A stretch of 64,000 bases of DNA, taken from the NCBI GenBank assembly GCA_013398955.1, contig VWPU01010316.1, positions 62,001-126,000 on the forward strand. The letters are read 5' to 3'. This DNA comes from Callaeas wilsoni (lineage: Eukaryota > Chordata > Aves > Passeriformes > Callaeidae). The notes under the pieces are model-generated. The model worked only from the letters and a program-made list of their open reading frames with translations, did no database searches and was not told the origin of the DNA. Position numbers and translations under genes: made by a program. Below are positions 53,966 through 64,000 of this stretch, in pieces (within the stretch, counting starts at the first letter, position 1; every line of letters begins with the position of its first letter).

Positions 53966-54690
53966 ATAAGATTATAGCACAGAATTGACAAATCTTTGGT
54001 AGTAGCAATCTGATGGTTCATTCTGTTCTCTGCCCAAAGAATAGTGTCTCTGTTTTATTTTATTTTTATTTTTAAATCTAGGCAATATCTTGAAACAACT
54101 ATTATTTCAGAATGTTTTTGCCATTTTAATGTAACAGCTGGTCTAAAAACATATAAGCAAGCAACACACTCATTTCCAAAAGCTGATTTAAATCTAATTA
54201 TGTCATCTGGAGACAGAGATGAGGTGTGACTATTCCGACCCTGACTGTCAGTTGTTTAAGGTGAGACACCCTGCTAGCACAGGGTTCCCGTTCCAAGCTG
54301 TTGGCAAGATTTTTGCTAGTCACCTAAACTTTGTTCACAACAAGGCACCAGCCTGGTAGGTTAGGATGATGGGGATTTATTTCCAATGTCATTCTATGAC
54401 TACCTGGAAGATCCGGCAAAATGTCAGGGTGGAGGGAAAGGTATGTGTGCAGAGCATCAACTCTCCTCTCTCCCTTCCCCATTGGAAAATACATGCATCT
54501 AAGCTTATTTCTGACAGGAACACACAGATTCCACTCACTTTTATTACCAGTGAGGGAACAAATTGAAATCTCTTGTTATATTTCACCAGTGTTGAAAGTT
54601 TATTAAAAACAGAAGAATGTTTGAATAATTTTTCTTTCGAATTTAAAATGGCTACAGTATAGTACAGTGTATTAATTTCAGCCGTATCAG

Positions 54691-54736
54691 AGTAATGTAC
54701 CTTTTCTTAATTGAGTAATGTACCTTTTCTTAATTG
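54691..54736. repeat. Exact 23-bp tandem duplication
   Basis: Two identical 23-bp units beginning agtaatgtacc lie head to tail (54691-54713 and 54714-54736). Perfect identity suggests a recent duplication or replication slippage. Confidence 0.9.
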
Positions 54737-56419
54737 AAGCTTTAAGTTGTACTTTGGGCTAGCTGTTCTTGATCAGACTTCAGAGCCATAGGCTACAATG
54801 TTCTCTAAATTACCTCTTTGGCTGCTGGTACCTGTGAAACACTCCATGTTATTCTCATGCAGCTTGCAAGAACAAAGCTAAAAACAGGTTCTTCTTCAGA
54901 AGAACATGACCTTTCTTGGGGTGTGTTTTGCTGTCGCCTCTTATCCCCATCATACTCTTGTGAAAACTCACTTTTCCCAGCAGCCTTAAACCTAATTGTT
55001 ACTTAAGCCTTTCCAGCTTGAGCTGAAGATGACCATTTTGTACTTTGAACGGTACAAAAAATACTGTTGCTTTAATGTTAATCAAAGTGCCTTTATTTGT
55101 GGAGAGGGAAGACTACCATGCACATTAGATTGAAGTTGCCAAAGTAGTAACTGTCTGTACTTTAGTAATAGCTGTACTTGCTGGTGTACTTTAATTAAGC
55201 ACAGGATCCGTTGATGTGGTATGCTTTGGTTTAATGATCCAGCTTTGAATGAGCTTAGTATATTTTTAGTTTGTAGCTAAAGGGTGAAATTGAGCATCTT
55301 TTTAGAATAAATAAATAAATTAAAAACCCCTTTCAGCTGCTTATTTCCTTCTCTGTACTAATCCTTCCTCTCCTCCCTTCCTCCTCTGGATTTTTAGCAC
55401 CCTTGTGAATAATGAATGAGCCTGAGGATTAAACTGTGTTTCTCTGAAGTGGACTCCTCTGTCTATGTAAAACAGCTAACCTAGTTTCAGTTCTGTGCAG
55501 TGCCGAGAGGTTTTTGCTTCTGATGGAAATAGTGGGGTTTTTTTAATCCTTTGGCATTCCACGTGACTCCTCTAGCATGTCTGACCCTTATTTACTGCTG
55601 AGCAAGTTTGAACCAGCTGCTACTCCTGCAAATCCACTTCATTCATTAATAGACCTTAAAGGTCAGTGTGGACTCCTGCGTGCATGGGAGCAGCCATCAA
55701 TATTTTATCACTTTCTCTTAAGATCGATGACGGGAACGCACCTACCCTTTGTGTCCTTATCAGTGGCTTTACAGGCTTGAGGCAGCGTATTTGCGAGTCT
55801 CGTTTCTCAAATGCAGCTTGGCCCCCTGGAGCTGCCCATTCCCAGTAGCTGGTAGGAGCAGGACAGCCCGGTCTGACCGCGGTCGCTGCAGACTGGCAAG
55901 CACACGCTTCCTTCTGCATTGCTCCAAGGCAACCTTCTCTGAAAATGGGAGGAAGGAGGAGAGGTCCCATATCTGTTGAAAAGGCGTGGTCATGCCAGAG
56001 CTGGTTATCAAAGGATAAAGTCTTATTTTTCCATTTGTTTGGAATTGCTGGTGTGAGTTCTAGCCATCAAGATACCTACAGTGCTGCTGTGATCACCAGA
56101 CTTCCCTAACAAACAGGAATCCTCTGCCCTCAGAACTTCGCTGACAGGAATGGGCAGTGCCTATACCTCAGCAGGTCTTGTTCCCATCCTGGAAAAGGCC
56201 TCCGGGGGAGAAAGAATAGCTCAATTTCTGTACTCCTTTAGTCATTGTTCCTTGTGGTGGGACTGCAAAAACATGGCCTTCTGCTGTTTTGGGGAGCAGG
56301 GGAAGGGCACTCAGAAAAGCTACACAGAGATAAGGCTCTCTTGCTGCACACATCAGCAAGCAAGGATATAACTTTTAAAATTTAATTTGCTACTAGCACA
56401 GTCTCTTTAAAATCTGAAA

Positions 56420-56455
56420 CACAAATTACTGCTTGGTCACAAATTACTGCTTGGT
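56420..56455. repeat. Exact 18-bp tandem duplication
   Basis: Two identical copies of cacaaattactgcttggt lie head to tail (56420-56437 and 56438-56455), in the same intron as the 23-bp duplication. Confidence 0.9.
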
Positions 56456-57033
56456 CTCAGGTTTCGGTTTTTGTTGTGATTGATGCATCTTTTTTTATCC
56501 AAATATTCAAAGAGTACTTTTCATATTTTGTAGTTGTTCTCAGGTCTGCAGGTTTAAACAAAATTCTGTCTGCACCTTAGACTGTACTTAAAATACTGAA
56601 AAATTGGCTGGCTTTTTTTTACCATTGACTTGTTTAGTCACTTGAAAGGCAGTTCTCATGGTTCATTGATGATGAATACAGAACTCATTTTTACGTGTAA
56701 TGATTATGGAAATGATGTGATTTGTTATTGCTCTTACCTGTAGCTATATCTGTAGTAATACTGGAGACACTGAGGTCTTGATAACAGGATAGAGGCACTT
56801 TGACGTACTCCTTTTGCTGATGTTTTGTTCTTGCAAATGTGGTCTTTAAAAATATGATCAGAAGTTTTGCTCATATAATACTAGACTTTTGATCTGTTGT
56901 GAACTTGTTGCTTTTGACCTTTACCTTATGACTATCTTAAGTTAACTCTTAAAAATAGAGATTTTTATTTATACCTCTAGACAAAACCTGCAGGATGTTT
57001 GACTGAACTCCCTTATGTAACTTCTCTTTGCAG

Positions 57034-57234
57034 CCTGAGATTTCTTAATGCCTCTGCCAACAAACTGGAAATGCTTCCTCCAGCCACCCTTTCTGAAGAA
57101 ACCCATAGCATCTTGCAGGAGTTGTATTTGACCAATAACAACCTCACAGATAAATGCGTACCCTTGTTAACAGGCCACCCACACCTGAAAATCTTGCACA
57201 TGGCTTACAATCGCCTACAGAGCTTCCCTGCAAG
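57034..57234 (+). CDS. PHLPP1: PHLPP1 exon 11 (three LRRs)
   Basis: A 201-nt symmetric phase-2 exon (67 codons' worth) after taacttctctttgcag. It encodes [46 protein letters not shown] and [18 protein letters not shown]. It ends AG|gtaagg. Conservation is very high relative to what I know of mammalian PHLPP1. An ATG-less open frame begins about 35 nt upstream in the intron; the acceptor decides the exon start. Confidence 0.97.
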
Positions 57235-58243
57235 GTAAGGAACTCGTTTCACTGCCTCTGGCCCACGGGTGGGTGGGCATCATGAAGTATTTTCGCAGTG
57301 AGAACTGAATTGCACAGGAATGTGGTGGCAGAGGCTGTATTTTGAGTGTAGTGGTACCGCAGTGGGTGGATTCCCCCGCTTAGGCCCTCCTGCACATTGC
57401 CACCCTCTCTTGCAGTACAGACAAGTGAGTGATGCTTCTTGCTTGGTGAGTTTTCATGGTGCTTGAAACTCTTTTCAGCTGGACTAATTCAGCATGGTCA
57501 CTCTATGCTTTTGAAAGTCAAGCAAGGAGCTTGTCTGTTTTCCCTGGCTTGGTAACTTTTCTTACACCTGGTGGGCTTCTCTTCACAAGAGATTTGCGAG
57601 CAAGCCATCTGGAAATGTCCTCTGGAAGTGGACTAAACTCCACTAGGGAAAAATCCTCTCAACTCCAGAAGGAGATTCTGCATTGGCAGCATTTCTGTGC
57701 TTTCAATTCACTCTGTTTTAATCAGAAATCTTTCAAGTGTAAGATGTGCTGTAAAACTGATGGGATACAACCTTGAAAAAGAGATGCCAATAAATAATGG
57801 AAGAGACATCTCTGTCCTTGTGTGATATTCTGTGCAGCTGGGCTTCAGCAGCAAGAAAGGACAGAGATGAATTTAGGGGGAAGGGCTAAGTGGGGTGCTA
57901 GAAGGGAGAGGGGAAAATGTGAGATGGAGTGGGAAAGTAGGGTTGATAGAAAGGGGAAGACAGGAGGAAAAAGAGTGAAAGTGAGGTGGTGAGCAGGGCA
58001 AATGTAAGTAAAGTAAGTAATTTGAAAGGTAGCATTAACAAACACTGACAGAAGAAGTACACATTTTGTTCCACAACTGTGTTAGCATCTGACATGAGGA
58101 GAGGTGACAGGCACTGCTGTGAACAAGAATCAAAGTCTGTGATTTTGTTCTCTTAAAATAACGAAAATCATTGCTCTTATCACCGCTTCAAAATAAAATA
58201 TGCTTCTGTTAGAAGAAAAACTCTCAAATTCTTGTTTTCGTAG
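57235..58243 (+). other. PHLPP1: Intron 11 of PHLPP1
   Basis: A 1009-nt phase-2 GT-AG intron; donor gtaagg, acceptor cttgttttcgtag. Its second half holds a purine-rich tract (57851-58000) followed by two consensus-like donors at 58004 and 58013. Confidence 0.94.
57851..58000. repeat. Purine-rich (A/G) tract, ~150 bp
   Basis: By direct count 123 of 150 + strand bases are A or G (82%), with blocks such as gaagggagaggggaaaa and aaggggaagacaggaggaaa. The minus-strand open frames across it (57845-58095) are Ser/Pro/Leu/Phe-rich low-complexity translations, not genes. Confidence 0.8.
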
Positions 58244-58406
58244 CAAAATGGCCAAGCTGGAAGAGTTGGAGGAAATTGATATTAGTGGGAACAAACTGAA
58301 AGCCATTCCAACAACCATTATGAACTGCAGACGTATGCATACTGTAATTGCTCACTCCAACTGCATTGAAGTCTTCCCAGAAGTCATGCAGCTTTCTGAA
58401 ATAAAG
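58244..58406 (+). CDS. PHLPP1: PHLPP1 exon 12 (two LRRs)
   Basis: The 163-nt exon enters at phase 2 (AG|C serine) and leaves at phase 0 (AAG|gtatgg). It reads [29 protein letters not shown], then [19 protein letters not shown] and QLSEIK. These are late repeats of the array shortly before the phosphatase domain. The frame remains open for 29 codons past the donor before a TAG, which is intronic. A 161-codon open frame on the opposite strand (58709 to 58224) is an antisense shadow of this conserved exon. Confidence 0.97.
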
Positions 58407-61400
58407 GTATGGAATGAATATGCTTTGGAAGAAGCAAGCGTAATGCAATTTTACCAATTCTCTTCTGCCCTCAGGTCTCTCATTGCTATGGGATAGTATA
58501 TTCTCAGAGAGTATGGGGATCTGACAGCTGCTTTCTCCTCTGAAGTCATATGCAAAATATTTGCCCCTGTGCAGCCTCAGAGTGGAATGAAGAGGAGCCT
58601 CAAAATCTGATTTTATGCTTACCTTGGTTACACTGTATCTTTTCTGCCAGATAAGTGTTAATTGTCTTTCTGTGACAGTCTGGTTTGATACTACTTTAAC
58701 ATTTGGCAAAAGCTGTGGGTAATTAACTCTTGCTGCCTTGGCAATTAGTTGATTCTGTAGGAATGGACTTTGTTTAGAGCGCGTCTTAAAAACCGCTGAA
58801 GCTGCGGAACAGGATAGGCCTTGGGGACAGAGATAAATTCTGGGAGCACAGGATTTGAGTATTTAGGCAATCTGCTTTCATTTTCCTAATTGCAGTCATA
58901 TTTTCCACGACAGGGAGATCACCTAATCTGTCTCCTGTCTGTGTTTCCAGAAGTAATTCTGTACTTTTTCCCGACATTTCTTTTTGAGGGAGGTATTCTT
59001 CACTTGACCACACTATGAACACTACTCCTTACCTTTTGTGAATCGAGTTCCTGCTTCTTGCCTGGCTCTAGTGCAGAATAGTTTGCACTGTGTGCCCTTT
59101 CTGCTGGACAGAGCTGGGAGACGGTTGTCTCACAGCATACAAATCTTGTGATACAGCAGAAAAATTTGTCCTTCTCTGAGGCTGAGAACTGATTACCTAT
59201 TCAGGGATTCAAAACAACTTTAGTGTCCTTCTGGCGCTTTGTGAAGTCAAAAGGCTAAGTTCCCAGCCTGCTGTGTGTGCCTCAGTGTCTGGGGTCATGG
59301 AAAGCAGCAGGAGCAATAATTCTGTTGGACAAGCAAGTATATGTAAAGATGAGCTTTGTGGTTTCAGCCAGGAAATCTCAAACAAACTCATGGGTATTTG
59401 AATACTCCTCCCTCTTTGGAACAATGGCCAGAGGAAGCAGAGGGCCATTTAGAATCAATCAGAAGTAAAACCTTTTTTCTTAGAGGAAGAATTGGGGTGG
59501 GGGAGCAAGGCTCTGCATCGTAAACATTTCTTTAAAAATATGAAGGTGGTGTTAACAAAAAAAAAAACCACCATAATGTAAACATGCTGACGGGGAACAG
59601 TCACCTTTTTCCTTTTGTTTGTGCATCTTGGGGAAAACTGAATGTTTTATAGAAGTGTGATATTTAAAGTGCTACTCAGCCACACTGAGCAGCAAAATGC
59701 TCTTGGAAGAACTGGCTGTTTCTTCCTGCTGGTTCCCTATGGTTTAGTTCTCTTCAGCAGAAGAAAGAGATGTGGACGTCACTAGGTGTTTTGAGAATGC
59801 AGGGACAACGTGTGGCTTAATCTAAGAGGGCAAAGTGTTCTTTGATTCCACCTTCGTGGAAGGAAAGTGCCTGGTCAGTACTCAGGCCTACTTTTGACTT
59901 AGATGAGATGAGTTCATATAGTTGCCAGATGGGAAGGTGCCTTGCTGGCCATAGAAGTTCTTCTGGCCTTTTGGTGATTTTTCTAGGTCAGGGTTGGTGT
60001 TTATCAGTCTGGAGATTAAGCATGTGCTGCCTGCCTGGATCCATTTCTTGCCCTTACCTGAGCTCCTTCTTAGATACGGGACAGCATTCAAAATATGCCA
60101 AAGTGCAGAATTTATTTCTTTAACTCTGGATTTGGTCACTTGGTGAAATAAGCTTGTTTGTAGCAAAGCACAAAGTCATCTAGTCTGATGTCACCTGTGT
60201 GATTATATCATATTTGATGATTAATTTTAACTGAAGTGGCATTCACTCTAAACTCCTGGGGAAATTCTTTTACCTGAGGTAATGACTGTTTTGCTTCTGT
60301 ATTTAATTAGCCTGAGAGGCTGACATATTGTGTTTTTGTTGTCAGTGTCACTGGATCAGTTAGTAGCAGCAGTTACTATGCTGCCTGAAATTGTTTCAGA
60401 AGGAAGATGAGTGTAAATGATGATGCTTTTACAGTTGCAGTAACTCCAAGACTTCCAGACACAAGGTCATTTTAAAGATATAATTGTCTCTAAGCCTTTT
60501 TTACACACTACAGTCAAGGCTACAGAAGTTGTGTGTTGTCCTCTCTCTTGGAGAGCCCAGTGGAGACCTTGGAAATACCTTGCACAATACATTTTTAGGG
60601 GTTTTATTGTCTTCTATAACAGGTATTTATACTGTCAGAGTTAGGTTTGCCCTGTGCACACTGAAATGTCTTCTGCGAATGGCTGAGCAGCTGGAAGCGC
60701 ACACACCTGAGTCAGTGCCCCAGCAAACTCTTCCCTGCAGCTGTTGTGTGACTTCAATTTCCTTGCTTTACAAAAGAAAAAAGCCAAATAGGTTAATATT
60801 GGTATGACACCTTCAGCTGCAAATGGAAATAACCCAAGTGCCTTCCAGCCTTGAACACAACAGTTATAAAGCTGTGAAAGCAGCAGCCTAAGCAGATGCT
60901 CCCTGTTAAACCCTGTCTTCCAGCTGGCCCATCCCGTGCAAAATCCTGTGTGCAGTAGCAGTTGTTCTTCTGGTGCTGCATGGGTGGGGCGAAACCAGCT
61001 TGCATTAAAATAACACAGGAGGAAATTGGGATAAGTTAGGAAATAAACTTTCCTGCTTGCCTGGGGAGTAGAACAAGGACTAAATTTAACACAGACCCAC
61101 AGCAAGTCTCTCTTAGCCTGTTCGTCAAAGAGTACAAGTAACACCTAAGAAATTCCAACCTGATGAATAAACCATCTTCACTAGTGCCTAGAGACCTAGG
61201 GATCTGCTGTAGAACGTCGCTGTCTTTGGCACACTGGGTATCCAAGGAGAACAGTGAAATTACTGGTATTTGTACTTTTCATTTCATCATGCTCTTCCAT
61301 CAAATATGTCATGGGATGGAGGTGTTGAACACAGCAAGGCCTGCTGGCAGCTTCCTTAATCTGCAAAGTAATTACTGGCTCTCTGGAAGCAGCAAGGAGT

Positions 61401-62753
61401 TGTGCAGAGGGAAAAAGCTCACTGGAATAACTGCTGCTAAGCTGTCTCCTATTTTGTTTGCGTGACAGATTTAAACTTTGATTTCCTTATCAGGCTTAGA
61501 TAACGTCAGCAGTTTGTTCTTCATAGATAATAAAGCCTCCATATTAGACAATCTCAGGATTCGAGATTTGGGTCAGAAAGTTTTTATTTTCATTGTGCTT
61601 ATTTAATAAAGTGTTCGGAGACTTTTCTTTTCCAGGATTTATTAGGTTATCTTATGTCTGCTTCCAGCTCAGGAACCAATGTCTTTGAATATACCTACGA
61701 AAATGAAAATGCTTCTCTCATATTGATGGAAATTACATAAGGGTCAAAATGTGCAGCTAGGAGTCATCTTCCTCCTCCCCTCTCAGCTCTTTTATTAAAG
61801 TTTCTGAAGTCTTTCACTTCTGCAGCTTGAAAATAGAAAGTGGTCTTTCAGAAGGATGTGGATAGTTCTTCTGTCCTCTGTTAGATACCAACCTACTCTG
61901 TCTTCAGAATTACCTTTTTTTTTTTTTTTCAGTTTTTGGTGCATACTACACTAGTCATCCTGTAATAGAGTTTGGATATTTGATTTTGTTCTCATATGTC
62001 CCTATTTTTCCCTGCATCTGGATATGCAGCTTTAAACAGTGTTTGGGGATTTTGTCATTCTAGTGCACTTGTTCCAGCTAATTTGTGCTTAGCTAGTAGA
62101 TAGCCTGCAAGTTTCTTTGCTGTTTTGTATTTTTGAAATATTTAAATTTTTTTTCACTCTTTTTATTTATTTCATATTTAAATACAAATCCATCTAATAT
62201 GACACTAATTAAAACCATGTTTAAAACTGCTCCAATATTTTTGCCCCCTCTACTCCTCCCTTCCACATACATTAATAACACTGCTTATTTTAATATCCCT
62301 CAGTAAATACTGAATTCCTGGGAGCCTGCTCACACTCATTTAGAGGAGGGACTACTGTGCCAGTGGCTTAGAAGGCACAGCTGTACTTATCTCCATTTCC
62401 TTTGGCTATTAAGAGACTGTTTTCATTAATAACATTTTTTCTTAATTACTTTGAGAATCCACTGACCATCTTTATCTCTGTGAAGAGCAGACAAAACTTA
62501 CTGGTTTTGTAACAAGATGACGCCTGACTAGAGATGGAAATGGAAGGAACATATTTCTAGGTGTCCCAGACATCTGGCAAGATGGCTAAATGCCATGTCA
62601 GAATTTCTTTTGTAGGAACCACTTATTTAAATGAATGGTCTTGGTTGCAGCCTTTGTTGTTCATGAAGCATGCATTACCACATTTAATCAAAATTTGTAT
62701 GATCTTGATGACAGCTGAATTCTCTTGCTTTTTTGGCTGCTTTCCTTTTGCAG
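58407..62753 (+). other. PHLPP1: Intron 12 of PHLPP1 (4.3 kb)
   Basis: A phase-0 GT-AG intron; donor gtatgg, acceptor ggctgctttccttttgcag. It contains an A11 run (59557-59567) and a T16 run (61915-61930) directly followed by CAG. No gene or recognisable transposon was seen; a minus-strand open frame of 167 codons at 60641-61144 has no recognisable domain. Confidence 0.93.
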
Positions 62754-62884
62754 TGTGTGGACCTAAGCTGCAATGAACTGAGTGAAGTCACATTGCCTGA
62801 AAACCTGCCTCCAAAACTGCAGGAGCTGGACCTGACTGGAAATCCCAGATTAGCCCTGGATCACAAAACCCTAGAGCTTCTGAA
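62754..62884 (+). CDS. PHLPP1: PHLPP1 exon 13 (last LRRs)
   Basis: The 131-nt exon enters at phase 0 and leaves at phase 2 (AA|gtaagt, split Asn). It reads [39 protein letters not shown] and LELLN. These are the final repeats and the linker towards the PP2C domain, whose exons follow beyond position 64000. Splice sites are strong on both sides. Confidence 0.97.
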
Positions 62885-64000
62885 GTAAGTTACCTTACAG
62901 AATGGGGAAGGTGCAGAACGATTCAAGATAGGAGAACCACAATACATAGAAGTGGTATCTCTTTAAAGGAATTATGGTTCCCTGTTGCCAGTGGATCAGA
63001 AAGTAACAGATTGTGTGAATAGGTCAGAAATGGATGCTTCATTGAAAAGGATGACTTTACCCACTTCTGTGCAATTGCTTTCAGCTGTAACTCCTGGAGG
63101 GGTCTACTAGTCTGGTGTAACCACTGTTGGGCCAGTTTGATTCCACTTTACTGCTGACATTAGATTCAGCCAAAAGACATATTTTATACCACTGGTGAGA
63201 TGCCAGTAGCTGCTTGCTATATCTTTTTGTTGTGTTCATCTGCTTGGGTCTGTCTTTGCCATTGTGCTGTTTTTTACCTCTTCACATGCTGTTTCTTGCT
63301 CCCCTTCATATCTATCTGCTTCTGTCATAGAAATTACATATTTTATTACATTTAAACTGCTACGTACTTTCATCTCTCACTCTCTTTGCAGCAAAACTGG
63401 TTCCTTTGCTTTGGGACCCTCAGTTTCCTTCCCGTCTACCTGTTTGTTTCCTGCCCTGGGATTTAAGTGTCATCCATAACTGAAATTCCCCAAGTGCTTT
63501 GTCCCTTCTTCTGCAGTGTGATGGGAAGCTCTTGCAGTAAACCGGATAATCTGTGGACAGTGGTGCTACCTTGAAATTTTCTTATGTCCTGTAGGAAACT
63601 GTACCAGCTCCAAGTTTCCTTCTAAATCTCTTTTATTCTTAAACATTGAATGGTTTCAAGGGTTGATTTACATTTTAGGGGTTGAGCAGTTACTTCATGT
63701 TGTTTGCTTTTAAATGGTTAAGATGAGACACTGGAGTAGTAACTCTCATCTGTTGTGCAAGCGAGGGAAACTTACGGTGTGAGTTTACTTCTAGCTTGAA
63801 TCAGCAGATTTTCAAAATATAGGTGGAAATCTCCGTAATGATGATTTCTCACAGATAAAAACAAGAGTCCATGTTCTGCAGCAGACAGTGAAAAAAAAAG
63901 CATGCCTCTATTTTAAGAGCTGCTTTGTTGCATACAGGAAATCTTCTGAAGAAGCAGTGTGTAATATTGCTCTGGTTCATAGGGGAAAAGATCTGTATGT
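62885..64000 (+). other. PHLPP1: Intron 13 of PHLPP1 (5' part)
   Basis: A phase-2 intron beginning with consensus gtaagt and continuing past the window end. No exon of the PP2C domain is present in the 1116 nt shown, and no repeat was recognised. Confidence 0.92.

Larger units (their letters stand above)
48721..57033 (+). other. PHLPP1: Intron 10 of PHLPP1 (8.3 kb)
   Basis: A phase-2 GT-AG intron; donor gtaaaa, acceptor taacttctctttgcag. Contents are a 55-T homopolymer (49967-50021), a perfect 11-bp inverted repeat (52182-52208), a G/T-rich stretch near 53897-53965, exact two-copy tandem duplications at 54691-54736 and 56420-56455, and a small CpG-containing GC-rich patch at about 55780-55930. 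No gene was recognised. Confidence 0.93.
1..64000 (+). other. PHLPP1: PHLPP1 gene body, internal part (exons 2-13)
   Basis: Twelve exons on the + strand join in frame into one PHLPP-family open reading frame of 1879 nt (625 whole codons plus partial codons at both ends). Order is PH domain, then a long LRR array. PHLPP1 rather than PHLPP2 is indicated by paralogue-specific stretches such as [39 protein letters not shown] and VLHCERNQLV. In the known family the protein is a PP2C-type Ser/Thr phosphatase that dephosphorylates the hydrophobic motif of AKT, PKC and S6K, and also acts on MST1; LRRs and PH domain help substrate choice and membrane targeting. Start codon, N-terminal extension, PP2C domain and C-terminal PDZ ligand lie outside the window. 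No frameshift or stop was found in any exon, so the locus looks functional. Confidence 0.97.

Noticed and set aside
57845..58095. Two Ser/Pro/Leu-rich minus-strand open frames
   Set aside because: They are a compositional artefact of the purine-rich tract.
58224..58709. Minus-strand open frame of 161 codons
   Set aside because: It is antisense to conserved PHLPP1 exon 12 and extends into intron; coding constraint on the other strand explains part of its openness.
60641..61144. Minus-strand open frame of 167 codons, the longest in the window
   Set aside because: No domain or family is recognisable. Its length is close to the maximum expected by chance for 64 kb of A/T-rich DNA on six frames, and it lies in an intron with no adjoining promoter or polyadenylation signature.
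1..64000. CRISPR array, operon, prophage, tRNA, rRNA or other microbial-type system
   Set aside because: No regularly spaced repeats, ribosome-binding sites, clustered long ORFs or RNA gene folds were seen; the window is a single intron-rich vertebrate gene.

Overview
The window is intronic and exonic DNA from one vertebrate gene on the + strand. It carries twelve consecutive internal coding exons of PHLPP1 (PH domain and leucine-rich repeat protein phosphatase 1), with 5' and 3' ends outside the window. The exons encode a PH domain (exons 2-3 in the numbering used here) and about 22 leucine-rich repeats (exons 4-13). They sum to 1879 nt and stay in frame across every junction. The N-terminal exon (start codon, N-terminal extension) and the PP2C phosphatase and C-terminal tail exons are not in the window. 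Exon numbering assumes one upstream coding exon, as I recall for mammalian PHLPP1.

The organism is most likely a bird, or another archosaur or turtle. The recognisable interspersed repeats are CR1 LINE fragments (near 7399-7456, 11168-11413, 20757-21740 and 45513-45568), two of them ending in the typical avian CR1 3' motif. No Alu, L1 or B1/B2-type element was seen. The gene is also compact: exons 2-13 lie within about 52.4 kb. The species cannot be named from the sequence alone.

Layout: 1-10459, end of intron 1, with a possible minus-strand retrosequence and a short CR1; 10460-12816, PH-domain exons 2 and 3; 12817-27948, a 15.1 kb intron with a ~1 kb CR1; 27949-28115, exon 4 (first LRRs); 28116-37983, a 9.9 kb intron; 37984-48720, a cluster of six LRR exons (5-10); 48721-57033, an 8.3 kb intron with a 55-T homopolymer and short tandem duplications; 57034-58406, exons 11 and 12; 58407-62753, a 4.3 kb intron; 62754-62884, exon 13; 62885-64000, start of intron 13.

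There is no operon, prophage, CRISPR array or other microbial-type system, and I found no convincing second protein-coding gene. The points most worth checking are a non-canonical GC-AG intron (intron 5) with an otherwise weak donor, the phase-2 modular structure of the LRR exons, a possible reverse-strand retrocopy with a poly(A) signal and tail in intron 1, and a candidate poison exon in intron 11.
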